A stretch of 64,000 nt of DNA from DATFVB01 sp963714035. GTDB lineage: Bacteria > Acidobacteriota > Thermoanaerobaculia > UBA5066 > DATFVB01. The stretch is taken from contig OY970224.1 in NCBI GenBank assembly GCA_963714035.1, positions 1,798,001 to 1,862,000 on the forward strand, given 5' to 3'. The translations under genes and the position numbers were made by a program. Under the pieces are notes generated by a model. It saw only the letters and a program-made list of their open reading frames with translations, did no database searches and was not told the DNA's origin. The number at the start of each line of letters is the position of its first letter. Position 1 is the first letter of the stretch. This document shows, piece after piece, positions 34,827 to 43,541 of the stretch.

Positions 34827-36377
34827 CTAGTCCTCGCGGTAGTGAGTGCCGCGAGAAAGATGATCCTCCGCCGCCGCCCGCGTCACTTCCAGCGCCGTGT
34901 GGACGCCGTTCCGGAGCCCGATCAGCGCGTCGGACATGACGCCGTGCCGGTAGAAGTCGTCGATCTCGTGGCGGAGCTCGACGAGGAGGCGCCGGGCGCG
35001 CTCCAGCCGCCGCCCCGAACGCACGAGCCCGACGTAGTTCCACATCGTGTGCTTCACGACGAGCCAGTCCTGCGCGACGAGCGCGGGGTCGACCGGCTCC
35101 GATTCCGGCTGCCACTGCCGGGCGTCGAAGGCTCCGGAAGCGGCGTCCTTCGCGTCGCCGGCCGCCGCTTCTCCGGCGTTCCATCCCCACAGAAGGCCCT
35201 CGAGGAGCGACGTGGAAGCGAGGCGGTTCGCTCCGTGGACACCCGTGCAGGAAACCTCCCCCGCGGCGTAGAGCCCCGCGAGGGTCGTCCGCCCGACGAG
35301 GTCGACGGCGACGCCGCCGCACGAGTAATGCGCCGCCGGGACGATCGGAACCGGCCCCTTCGTCACGTCGTAGCCCGCTTCGCGGCAACGCTCGGCGACT
35401 CCCGGGAAGTGCTCGCGGATCCAGCCCGGAGGCTTGTGAGAAATGTCGAGGAGCACGTTCGGCTGGTCCTCCTCGAGCATGCGGCGGTGGATCGCTCGGG
35501 CCACGATGTCGCGGGGAGCGAGCTCGCCGCGGGGATCGTAGTCCTTGAGGAACGGCCGTCCTCGCGCGTCGGTGATGATCGCGCCCGCCCCGCGGAGCGC
35601 CTCGGAGAGAAGCAGCCGGCCCTTCGGATGGACGAGGGCCGTGGGATGGAACTGGACGAACTGAAGGTTCACGACGCGCGCCCGGGCGCGCACCGCCATC
35701 GCGACTCCGTCGCCGCGAGCGCCCGGCGGGTTCGTCGTGTGGAGAAAGATCTGGCCGAGGCCGCCCGTGGCGAGCACCGTCGCCCGGGCGAGCGCGGGAG
35801 AGACCGTTCCGCGGCCGCGATCGAGCAGGTAAGCGCCGTACACGCGCGGCGGGAAGTACCGGTCGAGCGGGTCCGGAGAGTCGTGGCCGGGCGTGAGGAG
35901 ATCGACGGCCGTGTGGCCGGTCCTCCATTGGATCCCGCTCTCCCGAGCGACCGCGGCGAGGAGCGCGCGCTCGATCGGGGCGCCCGTCTCGTCCTTGACG
36001 TGCAGCACCCTCGGCATCGAATGCGCGGCTTCGAGAGCCCAGTCGGATTCCCCGTCGGCCCGATCGAACGGCACGCCGAGCTCGTCGACGAGGAGCCGCC
36101 GGACGAGATCCGGACCTTCGCGGGCGAGCTTTTCGACCGCCGCGGGACGGCAGAGTCCGCCGCCGGCCTTCTCGATGTCCGAGGCCAGCGCCTCCACGGT
36201 GTCCCCCTTCGGGCGCCCGACGATTCCCCCCTGCGCCCAGAAGGTGTTGGAGGATTCCGCGGTTTCCGAGCGGGTCACGATCACGACGCGCGCGCCTCGG
36301 CGCGCCGCCGACAACGCGGCGGCGCAGCCGGCGATCCCGGTCCCGATCACGAGGACGTCGCACGTTTCGGAGCTCAT
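34827..36377 (-). CDS. nadB: L-aspartate oxidase
   Basis: A 516-residue FAD enzyme that oxidises aspartate to iminoaspartate, the first step of de novo NAD synthesis. The FAD-binding GTGIAG is at residues 12-17. Substrate-site blocks HTTNPPG, FVQFHPTALVHP, and AAHYSCGG follow, then the ANRLASTSLLEGLLWG segment typical of NadB. ATG 36377 overlaps the nadC stop (ATGA). Element R4 lies at its 3' end. Very sure. Confidence 0.96.
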   Translation of the reverse strand: MSSETCDVLVIGTGIAGCAAALSAARRGARVVIVTRSETAESSNTFWAQGGIVGRPKGDTVEALASDIEKAGGGLCRPAAVEKLAREGPDLVRRLLVDELGVPFDRADGESDWALEAAHSMPRVLHVKDETGAPIERALLAAVARESGIQWRTGHTAVDLLTPGHDSPDPLDRYFPPRVYGAYLLDRGRGTVSPALARATVLATGGLGQIFLHTTNPPGARGDGVAMAVRARARVVNLQFVQFHPTALVHPKGRLLLSEALRGAGAIITDARGRPFLKDYDPRGELAPRDIVARAIHRRMLEEDQPNVLLDISHKPPGWIREHFPGVAERCREAGYDVTKGPVPIVPAAHYSCGGVAVDLVGRTTLAGLYAAGEVSCTGVHGANRLASTSLLEGLLWGWNAGEAAAGDAKDAASGAFDARQWQPESEPVDPALVAQDWLVVKHTMWNYVGLVRSGRRLERARRLLVELRHEIDDFYRHGVMSDALIGLRNGVHTALEVTRAAAEDHLSRGTHYRED

Positions 36378-37216
36378 GCGAGGTCGATCTCCATCGCGAT
36401 GTCGGTCGCCCGCACGGAATGGGTCAATGCGCCGACCGAAACGAAGTCGACGCCCGTGTCGGCATACGCGCGGACGTTCTCGAGCGTGATCCCGCCGGAG
36501 GCTTCGAGGGGAACGTCCGGGCGGAGCGCCCGTGCGACCGAGACGAGCGACGCGAGCTCGCCCGGCGCCCGGTTGTCGAGGAGGAGCGCGTCCGCCCCCG
36601 CGGCGAGAGCCTCGCGCAGCGCGGCCTCGCTTTCGACTTCCACCTCGATGCGAAGGAGATGCCCCGCGTGCCGACGCGCGAGGCGGACCGCTTCCGCGAC
36701 GCTCCCCGCGACGGCGAGATGGTTGTCCTTGACGAGGATGCCGTCGTCGAGGCCGAAGCGATGGTTCGTGCCGCCGCCGGCCGCGACGGCCCGCTTGTCG
36801 AGCTCCCGCAGGCCCGGCGCGGTCTTTCTCGTGTCGAGAATCCGGCAGCGCGTACCTGCGACCGCATCCACGTACCGGCGCGTCGCGGTCGCGATCCCGC
36901 ACATCCGCTGGAGGAGGTTCAGCGCGACCCGCTCGCCCGAGAGGAGCGCCCGGGCGTTGCCGGCGACCGCGCCGATCATGGTCCCGGCAGCCGCCCGCGC
37001 CCCGTCGGCCGCCGCGGACTCGAAACGGGCGCCGGGATCGAGGATCCCGAAGACCTCCCCGGCGACGTCGAGGCCGCAGGCGATCGTGTCTTCCCGGACG
37101 ACGAACCGGCCCCGCCCGGAGGCATCGGCGGGAACGATCGCGTTCGTCGTCGCGTCCCCCCGGCCGATGTCCTCGGCCAGGAAACGCTCGAGGGCCTGCC
37201 GAAGAAGGAACGGCAC
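36374..37216 (-). CDS. nadC: Nicotinate-nucleotide diphosphorylase (quinolinate phosphoribosyltransferase)
   Basis: A 280-residue enzyme that joins quinolinate to PRPP and releases CO2, giving nicotinate mononucleotide. The family motifs ERVALNLLQRMCGIAT, DTRKTAPGLR, GGGTNHRFGLDDGILVKDNH and LEASGGITLENVRAYADTGVDFVSVGALTHS are all present. GTG 37216 is chosen because a TATCCT -10 box (37223-37228) lies exactly 6 bp before it. That gives a leaderless message; longer frames upstream look non-coding. Cotranscribed with nadB. Very sure. Confidence 0.96.
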   Translation of the reverse strand: MPFLLRQALERFLAEDIGRGDATTNAIVPADASGRGRFVVREDTIACGLDVAGEVFGILDPGARFESAAADGARAAAGTMIGAVAGNARALLSGERVALNLLQRMCGIATATRRYVDAVAGTRCRILDTRKTAPGLRELDKRAVAAGGGTNHRFGLDDGILVKDNHLAVAGSVAEAVRLARRHAGHLLRIEVEVESEAALREALAAGADALLLDNRAPGELASLVSVARALRPDVPLEASGGITLENVRAYADTGVDFVSVGALTHSVRATDIAMEIDLA

Positions 37217-37222
37217 GCGGTA

Positions 37223-37228
37223 AGGATA
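37223..37228 (-). promoter_or_regulatory. -10 box of the nadC-nadB operon, leaderless arrangement
   Basis: TATCCT on the minus strand ends 6 bp before the GTG of nadC. No Shine-Dalgarno sequence is possible in between. The -35 region is weak. Confidence 0.5.
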
Positions 37229-37428
37229 GTCGAACGCCTTCGTGTCCCCGGGGCGAGACCCGCGGCGCCGTCGGCGGACGTCTCCGGCGGCGCCCGGGGA
37301 GCGGCGCGGCGGTAGACTGCGGGGATCCCGGGGGGAACGGCCGCCGCCCGTCCGAGGCGTGGCGTTTGCTCCGAGGCGATCGAAACACGTCGATCCGGCG
37401 AGCGGCGGCGCCGGAACGGGAGGAGAAA

Positions 37429-39546
37429 ATGAGAGCACTCGGCGTTCGTGGCCTGTTGACGGTTGCCGTTCTCGCGGCGATTTCGATTCCGGCCGCGCGG
37501 GCCGCGGGCCGGGGCGGCGCGGTCCGCGAGCAGGCGAGCGTGTCGCTGGTGGAAGTGCCGGTCACCGTCGTCGACCGCGACGGAAAGCCCGTGCGGGGCC
37601 TGACGGCGGCCGACTTCGACGTTCGCGACGACGGGAAGGAAGTCGCGATCCAGGGCGTCGACATGACCGAATTCTCGGCGGTTCGGCCGGGCCAGGCCGT
37701 GCACGAGACCGCGACCGTCACGGCGGCCGCGCGCCGGCGCTTCTTCCTCCTCTTCGATCTCTCGTACTCCAACCCTGCCCGGATCACCCGGATCCGGGAC
37801 GCCGCCAGGAAGTTCGTCCTCGAGCAGATGGGGCCCGACGATCTGGGCGCCGTGGCGACCTACGATGCCGATCATGGCGTGAAGCTCGTCGTCACGTTCA
37901 CGCCCGATCGCGCCCAGCTGGCCGCGGCCGTGCAGACGCTCGGGTTCGCCAACGAAACGGAAAAATCTCCCGATCCGCTGCGCTTCACGCTGCTCAACGT
38001 CGACATCACCCCGTCCGGGCAGCAGATCTCCGGGGCTCCCGCGGGACGTATGGACGTCGAGTCCGAGATCCGCCAGGTCGCGGCGGAGGCCAAGCGAAAC
38101 GACGACTCCTACCGTCGCGGCCGGGTCACCCAGCTCCTGCAGTCCCTCGGAACGCTCGCGAAGGCTCTCGACTCCGTCGAAGGGCGCAAGCAGGTGCTCT
38201 ATTTTTCCCAGGGATTCGACATGCGGCTCCTGCAGGGGAACTCGCAGGACACCCAGACCTCCCAGGAGCAGTCCGAGGCGGCCGCGCGCGGCCTGGTCTG
38301 GACGGTCGACAGCCAGGAGCGTTTCGGAAACACGGGGCTGCAGTCGGGATTGAACGACGTGCTCGATCTCTTCAAGAGGAGCGACTGCGTCGTGCACACG
38401 GTGGACCTCTCCGGGTTGGAGGCGGGCAATGACGTGGCGACCGATCCGGGCGGGGGCGCCGGCAAGGGCGCGCTCTTCGCGATCGCGGACGGAACGGGGG
38501 GAGAGCTCTTCGAGAACGCGAACGATTTCACGGGCCAGCTCGACAAGCTCCTCGAGGAGGAGAGCCTCGTCTACGTCCTGAGCTTCTCCCCGACGCCCAC
38601 GGGCCATCCGAACAAGTTCCACGCGCTCAAGGTGCGCGTCAAGCGGTCCGGCCTGCGGCTCTCGGCGCGGGCCGGCTACTACGAGCCGAAGCCGTTCCAG
38701 GGGAGCTCGACGGTCGAGAAGAACCTGTCCGCGGCCGACGTGATCGCCTCGGAGATCCCGGTCCGCGAGATCTCCTCCGCGGTTCTGGCGCAGAGCTTCG
38801 CGGGGAAGAACGGCCCCGAGACCACGATCCAGGTGCGCGTGCCCGCGTCGGACCTCCTCGCGCAGGGAAAGAGCGGCAAGCTCCCGATCGAGATCTACAG
38901 CTACGCGTTCGACTCCACCGGCAAGGTCGCCGACTTCGCCACGGAGAGCGCGATGCTCGACGTCGCCCAGGTCCGATCGAAGATCGAGAGCGGCGGCCTG
39001 CGGTGGTTCGCGCCGTTGAAGCTCGCTCCGGGGACGTACCGCCTCCGATCGCTCGTCCGCGACAGCGAGACGGGCGCGATGGGGTTCACGGCGGAGGACC
39101 TCGTCGTTCCCGACTTTTCGCGCAAGGGCGCGTACCTCGTCGCGCCGCTCGCCGTCGGAAGCATCGGCGGTCTCGTCCTGCGCGGCCGCTCCTCCCACGC
39201 CGGCGAGGGAACCGGGTTCCCTTACGTGGTCGGAGGCGACCCTTTCCTTCCCGAGACGCACCCGTCCGTCGGCCGCGATCAGGAGCTGAAGATCTGCGTG
39301 TACGCGTACGGCTTCGGAGCCGGCGACCTCCGGCTCGGGGGCGAGCTCCTCGACGACGAGGGAAAGCCGCTCGGCGCGGCGCCTCTGTCGCTCCTGGGAC
39401 ACTCCCATCCCGACGAGCTCGGACGGTCGACCTATCTCCTCGGCTTCAAGCCCGGCGCGATCCCGCCGGGGAATTACCGGATCCGCGTCGTGGCGCAGAA
39501 CGGCGAGACGGCGAGACAGGGCGTGATGCCGGTCGAAGTCCGGTAA
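37429..39546 (+). CDS. Exported VWFA-domain protein of the acidobacterial type
   Basis: A 705-residue protein with a signal peptide (about 1-26, ending ARAAG). A domain with VPVTVVDRDGKPVRGLTAADF then FDVRDDGK at about 35-75 is the hallmark of the TIGR03436-type family described in Acidobacteria. The von Willebrand A domain (about 100-310) keeps the metal-site DLSYS sequence. A large C-terminal part with beta-rich repeats ends at PVEVR. ATG 37429 has AGGAG 5 bp upstream. Role unknown; VWFA domains bind other proteins. It interrupts the nadBC and nadA genes. Confidence 0.88.
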   Translation: MRALGVRGLLTVAVLAAISIPAARAAGRGGAVREQASVSLVEVPVTVVDRDGKPVRGLTAADFDVRDDGKEVAIQGVDMTEFSAVRPGQAVHETATVTAAARRRFFLLFDLSYSNPARITRIRDAARKFVLEQMGPDDLGAVATYDADHGVKLVVTFTPDRAQLAAAVQTLGFANETEKSPDPLRFTLLNVDITPSGQQISGAPAGRMDVESEIRQVAAEAKRNDDSYRRGRVTQLLQSLGTLAKALDSVEGRKQVLYFSQGFDMRLLQGNSQDTQTSQEQSEAAARGLVWTVDSQERFGNTGLQSGLNDVLDLFKRSDCVVHTVDLSGLEAGNDVATDPGGGAGKGALFAIADGTGGELFENANDFTGQLDKLLEEESLVYVLSFSPTPTGHPNKFHALKVRVKRSGLRLSARAGYYEPKPFQGSSTVEKNLSAADVIASEIPVREISSAVLAQSFAGKNGPETTIQVRVPASDLLAQGKSGKLPIEIYSYAFDSTGKVADFATESAMLDVAQVRSKIESGGLRWFAPLKLAPGTYRLRSLVRDSETGAMGFTAEDLVVPDFSRKGAYLVAPLAVGSIGGLVLRGRSSHAGEGTGFPYVVGGDPFLPETHPSVGRDQELKICVYAYGFGAGDLRLGGELLDDEGKPLGAAPLSLLGHSHPDELGRSTYLLGFKPGAIPPGNYRIRVVAQNGETARQGVMPVEVR

Positions 39547-39584
39547 GGGAATTCAGAGGGCGCGGCGGCCTGTCGACGCGCCGG

Positions 39585-40169
39585 CTACCTCTGTCGAGAC
39601 TGCTCCTGCTGTTTGGTGATCGTCTCCAGCAGCGTCTTCATGTCGTCCGCGTGCTGTTCCTCGGTCGCGAGGATCTGCTCCATGAGCCTCCGGCTGGTCG
39701 GATCGTCGTTCCCGAGAAAGCGGATCATGTCGCCGTACGACTCGATCGCGATTCGCTCCGCGACGAGGTCCTCCCGAATCATGTCGACGAGCGAGACGCC
39801 TTCCTTGTATTCGGAATGGCTGCGGGTCGCGAGACCCTCCGGGTTGTAATTCGGCTTCCCGTCGAGCTGGGCGATCCGCTCCGAGATCATGTCCGCGTGC
39901 TGCTGTTCCTCGTTGGCGTGCTCGAGAAACTCCTGCTTCACCGACTGCGAATTGATCCCGGACGCCATGAAGTAGTGGTACTTGTACCGGAGCACGCAGA
40001 CGATCTCCGTCGCGAGCGCCTCGTTCAGGAGTCGGATGACGGTTTCCCGGTCGGCCCGGTAACCCTCGGTGACGGCGCCCTTCTCCATGTGCTGCCGGGC
40101 GCGCCGGCGGATCTCCTCGATGTCGCTCACGAACGCGCCGCTGGCGCCCGCCTTCTTCTGTTTCGTCAT
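39585..40169 (-). CDS. Bacterioferritin-like iron storage protein
   Basis: A 194-residue ferritin-like four-helix protein. Di-iron ligands can be seen as LNEALATE and ANEEQQHAD in the first half and EDLVAERIAIE and LATEEQHADD in the second (E...ExxH twice). The N-terminal 25 residues are a charged extension. Members oxidise and store iron or protect DNA; a haem-binding Met cannot be assigned with confidence. ATG 40169 has AAAGGGG upstream. Family sure, bacterioferritin subtype likely. Confidence 0.88.
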   Translation of the reverse strand: MTKQKKAGASGAFVSDIEEIRRRARQHMEKGAVTEGYRADRETVIRLLNEALATEIVCVLRYKYHYFMASGINSQSVKQEFLEHANEEQQHADMISERIAQLDGKPNYNPEGLATRSHSEYKEGVSLVDMIREDLVAERIAIESYGDMIRFLGNDDPTSRRLMEQILATEEQHADDMKTLLETITKQQEQSRQR

Positions 40170-40253
40170 TTGCTGCCACCCCTTTCCGCCTCGAGGGCAC
40201 GCAATCTTCACGCCAACCGCTCCGCGAAGCAATTCCGCGAGGCGCGCCGTTGT

Positions 40254-40259
40254 TAGAAT
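40254..40259 (+). promoter_or_regulatory. -10 box of nadA
   Basis: TTAGAAT extended -10, with TAGAAT ending 9 bp before the ATG. A GGAAG sequence lies between, so the leader would be only about 3 nt and the GGAAG may lie outside the mRNA. Confidence 0.45.
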
Positions 40260-40268
40260 CGAAGGAAG

Positions 40269-41213
40269 ATGGCTACGACCGCGGCGCTCGCCGATGCCCT
40301 GGATCTCGAGACCGAGATCCTCCGTCTCAAGAAAGAGAAGGAGGCCGTCCTCCTCGCGCACTACTACCAGGAGCCGGAGATCCAGGACCTCGCCGATTTC
40401 GTCGGAGACTCCCTCGATCTTTCGAAAACGGCCCGGAGCACCGGCGCCCGGATGATCGTCTTCGCCGGCGTTCGGTTCATGGCCGAAACGGCGAAAATCC
40501 TGAATCCCGGCCGCAAGGTGGTGGTGCCGGATATGGCGGCCGGTTGCTCGCTCGAGGACTCGTGTCCTCCCGAAGCGTTCCGCGCGTTCCGCGACGCGCA
40601 CCCCGGAGCGGTCTCGATCACCTACATCAACTGCTCCGCGCGGGTGAAGGCGCTCTCCGACGTCATCTGCACCTCGTCGAACGCCGAGAAGATCGTCCGC
40701 TCGATCCCGCCGGATCGGGAGATCCTGTTCGCCCCGGACCGGCATCTGGGCGCGTGGCTCGAGAAGAAGACCGGACGCCGCATGATCCTTTGGCCGGGCA
40801 CCTGCATCGTGCACGAGCAGTTCTCGGAACGGGAGCTCGTGCGGCTGAAGGTCGCGCATCCGGCGGCGAAGATCGCCGCGCATCCGGAATGTCCGGAGGC
40901 GATCCTGAAGCACGCCGATCACGTCGGCTCCACGAAATCGCTCCTCCGCTTCGTCACCGAGAGCGACGCCCCCGAATTCCTCGTCGCGACGGAGCCCGGC
41001 ATCCTTCACCAGATGGAGCGGAGCGCGCCGGGAAGGATTTTCATTCCGCTTCCCGCCGACACCTGCGCATGTAATCTCTGCCCGTACATGAAGAAAAACA
41101 CGGTCGAAAAGGTCTACGCCGCGCTGCGCGACGAGCGCCCCGAGGTCACGATCCCGGAAGAGGTGCGGATCGGGGCGGAGCTCTCCCTCCAGCGCATGCT
41201 GGATTTGAGCTAG
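40269..41213 (+). CDS. nadA: Quinolinate synthase
   Basis: A 314-residue [4Fe-4S] enzyme that condenses iminoaspartate with DHAP to quinolinate, the middle step between NadB and NadC. Likely cluster cysteines are Cys93 (AGCSLEDSC), Cys208 (HPECP) and Cys268 or Cys271 (CACNLCPY). LLAHYYQEPEIQDLADFVGDS at the N-terminus is typical. It sits 3 kb from nadBC and on the other strand, so it has its own promoter. Element R5 starts 5 bp after its stop. Very sure. Confidence 0.96.
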   Translation: MATTAALADALDLETEILRLKKEKEAVLLAHYYQEPEIQDLADFVGDSLDLSKTARSTGARMIVFAGVRFMAETAKILNPGRKVVVPDMAAGCSLEDSCPPEAFRAFRDAHPGAVSITYINCSARVKALSDVICTSSNAEKIVRSIPPDREILFAPDRHLGAWLEKKTGRRMILWPGTCIVHEQFSERELVRLKVAHPAAKIAAHPECPEAILKHADHVGSTKSLLRFVTESDAPEFLVATEPGILHQMERSAPGRIFIPLPADTCACNLCPYMKKNTVEKVYAALRDERPEVTIPEEVRIGAELSLQRMLDLS

Positions 41214-41218
41214 GGAGG

Positions 41219-41343
41219 GGCGCGGCGATACGGGTCGTTATACGGGCCCGTGCGAGCCGCCCGCGGGCTTAACGTACGTTTCAGTACGCCGCGCCCGCGG
41301 GCCGGCTCGCCCGGGCCCGTCTTCCAACCCGTCTCCCCGCGCC
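41219..41343 (-). repeat. Palindromic element R5 (125 bp)
   Basis: Copy 5 of the family, in reverse orientation. It starts GGCGCGGCGATACGGGTCG 5 bp after the nadA stop and ends CCCGTCTCCCCGCGCC. The arms GCGAGCCGCCCGCGGGC and GCCCGCGGGCCGGCTCGC pair with one bulge. The centre is TTAACGTACGTTTCAGTACGCC, the reverse complement of the family core. It is located as the 3' UTR of nadA. Confidence 0.88.
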
Positions 41344-41525
41344 CTGACGTTCGTCGCATCAGCACCGGGCGCGTCCGGCTCGCATCCGGCCAGGGTCGCG
41401 CCGAAGCTCACGAGCGGAGGCGGATCTGGCTCGTCGCCGCGGCCTTATCGTGTATTGTTTCGACTTTTGACTCGGAACTCGTGACTCGCAACTGCCGAGC
41501 CGGCCCGGAGGATTAAGATTCCCCC
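41344..41525 (+). promoter_or_regulatory. Upstream region of the sigma54 activator: 13-mer, heptamer repeats and -10 box
   Basis: TCGTGTATTGTTT lies at 41448-41460. A run of heptamers ACTCGGA ACTCGTG ACTCGCA ACT spans 41470-41493. TAAGAT at 41514-41519 then ends exactly 6 bp before the GTG start. The same 13-mer and ACTCGCA heptamers precede the AAA+ gene at 53013. Their function is unknown. Confidence 0.5.
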
Positions 41526-43148
41526 GTGCCCGACACGCCCTCCTGCCCGACGTCCGGCGAGGAAAAATACCGCCTTCTGCTCCAGGTCTCCGAAGCGGCC
41601 AACGCGCAGCGGGATCTTTCCGGAGTGCTCGAGGCGGTCGCGCGGGCGTTGAAGCCGTTCGTCCCGGTCGACGCGATCGCCGCGATCACGATCGAGGGCG
41701 ACATCGCCCGGACGCACGCGCTCCACATCGAGGGTGTCCAGAGGCGGCCGGGCGAGCCCGTCGAAGAGACGATGGCGCGCGGCCTGGACATCCCGCGCGA
41801 TCAGCTCGAGGCCCTGCACAGCGGCTTTCCGCTGAAGGGCACCGGGACCGAGTACGTGGGCCGGACGGGGAGGGCCTACGTGTCGCAGGACCTCGCCGAG
41901 GACCGTCTCTTCGCGGAGGACGAGCGGCTGCTCTCGTACGGGGTGCACTCGTACGTCCGGACGCCGCTCTTCGTGCGCGACCGGCAGGTCGGCTCCATTT
42001 CCTTCGCGCGCATCGCGCAGAAACGGTTCACGACGGAAGAGGCCGAGCTCCTCGAGGAGGTCTCGCGCCCGATCGCGACGGCCGTCTCGAATTCCCTCGC
42101 GTTCGCCGAGATCGCGCGGCTGCGGGACCGGCTGGAAGAAGAGAACCTGGTGCTGAAAGAGGAGATCGACCAGGAATCGATGTTCGAGGAGATCGTCGGA
42201 TCCTCGCCGGCGCTCCGGAAAGTCCTCTCCCGCGTCGAGAAGGTCGCGCGCACGGAATCGACCGTGCTGCTCTACGGCGAGACCGGGACGGGGAAAGAGC
42301 TCGTGGCCCGCGCGATCCACCGCCTGTCGCCGCGTTCGGCGCGCGCGCTCATCAAGGTCAACCTCGCGGCGCTTCCGGACGGCCTGATCGCGTCGGAGCT
42401 CTTCGGCCACGAGAAGGGCGCTTTCACGGGCGCCCTGCAGCGCCGCATCGGCCGGTTCGAGCTCGCCGCCGGAGGCACGCTCTTCCTCGACGAGGTGAGC
42501 GAGCTCCCTCCGGAGATGCAGGTGGCTCTCCTGCGCATCCTGCAGGAAGGGGAATTCGAGCGGGTCGGCGCCAGCCGTACCCTCCACACCGACGCGCGGG
42601 TGATCGCCGCGACGAATCGGGACCTCGGCGCGGCGGTCCGCGAAGGCGTCTTTCGCGAGGACCTGTACTACCGGCTGAACGTCTTTCCGATCGAGCTCCC
42701 CCCTCTCCGCGAACGCCCGACGGACATCCCGATCCTCGTCGAATACTTCGTCGCGCGGCACGCCGCACGGCTCGGAAAGAAGATCCGGCGGGTCGAGAAG
42801 AAGACGATGGATCTCTTCACCGCCTATCCCTGGCCGGGGAACGTCCGGGAGCTCCAGAACGTGATCGAACGGGCGGCGATCCTGACCGAGGGCGACACGC
42901 TGCGAATCGAAGAGAACGCGCTCGCCATCGAGCGGGGCTCCGCCGCCGCGACTTCGTCCCTCCCGTCGAGCCTGCAGGGAGAGGAAAAAAAGATCATCGA
43001 ATCCGTCCTCGCGCAGACGCGCGGCCGGGTGTCCGGCCCCTCCGGGGCGGCCGTGCGCCTCCGGATTCCTTCCACGACCCTCGAATCGAAAATCCGTAAG
43101 CTCAAGATCGACAAACATCGCTTCCGTTCCACGACGTCCGCGGGTTAG
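41526..43148 (+). CDS. Sigma54-dependent transcriptional activator (GAF-AAA+-Fis)
   Basis: A 540-residue enhancer-binding protein. A GAF sensor domain covers about 15-190 and a short coiled coil 195-215. The AAA+ domain (about 220-450) has Walker A GETGTGKE near 250 and the sigma54-contact motif GAFTGA near 298. A Fis-type helix-turn-helix with IPSTTLESKIRKL is at the C-terminus. The layout is like FhlA/NorR. It starts at GTG 41526, 6 bp after TAAGAT. Just downstream lies a sigma54-like promoter for an efflux operon, its probable target. The GAF ligand is unknown. Family very sure. Confidence 0.94.
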   Translation: MPDTPSCPTSGEEKYRLLLQVSEAANAQRDLSGVLEAVARALKPFVPVDAIAAITIEGDIARTHALHIEGVQRRPGEPVEETMARGLDIPRDQLEALHSGFPLKGTGTEYVGRTGRAYVSQDLAEDRLFAEDERLLSYGVHSYVRTPLFVRDRQVGSISFARIAQKRFTTEEAELLEEVSRPIATAVSNSLAFAEIARLRDRLEEENLVLKEEIDQESMFEEIVGSSPALRKVLSRVEKVARTESTVLLYGETGTGKELVARAIHRLSPRSARALIKVNLAALPDGLIASELFGHEKGAFTGALQRRIGRFELAAGGTLFLDEVSELPPEMQVALLRILQEGEFERVGASRTLHTDARVIAATNRDLGAAVREGVFREDLYYRLNVFPIELPPLRERPTDIPILVEYFVARHAARLGKKIRRVEKKTMDLFTAYPWPGNVRELQNVIERAAILTEGDTLRIEENALAIERGSAAATSSLPSSLQGEEKKIIESVLAQTRGRVSGPSGAAVRLRIPSTTLESKIRKLKIDKHRFRSTTSAG

Positions 43149-43234
43149 TTTCGAAAAATCGTAAATTCACCGCCTCGCGGACAGCGCTTCATGCCTAACT
43201 AATTGCCTGCCCTCGCGTTACCCGGTTTTCCCTC

Positions 43235-43250
43235 TGGCACGGGTCTTGAT
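43235..43250 (+). promoter_or_regulatory. Sigma54-like -24/-12 promoter of the STAS-efflux operon
   Basis: TGGCACG GGTC TTGAT matches the consensus TGGCACG-N4-TTGCW, with one mismatch at the -12 C. Transcription would start near 43261, 2 bp before GTG 43263. It lies 86 bp after the stop of a sigma54 activator gene. Confidence 0.6.
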
Positions 43251-43262
43251 CGCGGTACCGGC

Positions 43263-43541
43263 GTGCTGAAAATCGAAAAGATCGCCGAAACTGCCGGCCG
43301 GGTGACGTTCTTCCTCTCCGGCCGCATCTCGGACGATCAGGTGGCCGAGCTCGAACGGATCGTGCGGGATTCCCGCCGCGAGGGACGAGAGGTCATCCTC
43401 GATCTGGAGGGCGTCGGGATCGTGGATCGCCGGGCAGTGCGGTTCTTCCTCGAAGGCGAGGGCGCCCGCGCGAAGCTCCTCCATACTCCCGTGTACGTGG
43501 CCGAATGGCTTCGCACCGAAGGGCGCCGGAGCGCCCGATGA
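43263..43541 (+). CDS. STAS-domain-like small protein heading the efflux operon
   Basis: A 92-residue protein resembling STAS (anti-sigma-factor antagonist) folds: a beta-strand start VTFFLSGRI, helix QVAELERIV, strand EVILDLEGVGIVDRRAVRFF, and the last helix. In classic STAS proteins a Ser near the D-L-E-G-V loop is phosphorylated; here the loop reads GVGIVD and has no Ser. GTG 43263 is chosen because it follows the sigma54-like promoter; the frame is open further upstream but would cross that promoter. It overlaps the TolC gene by ATGA. Moderately sure. Confidence 0.75.
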   Translation: MLKIEKIAETAGRVTFFLSGRISDDQVAELERIVRDSRREGREVILDLEGVGIVDRRAVRFFLEGEGARAKLLHTPVYVAEWLRTEGRRSAR

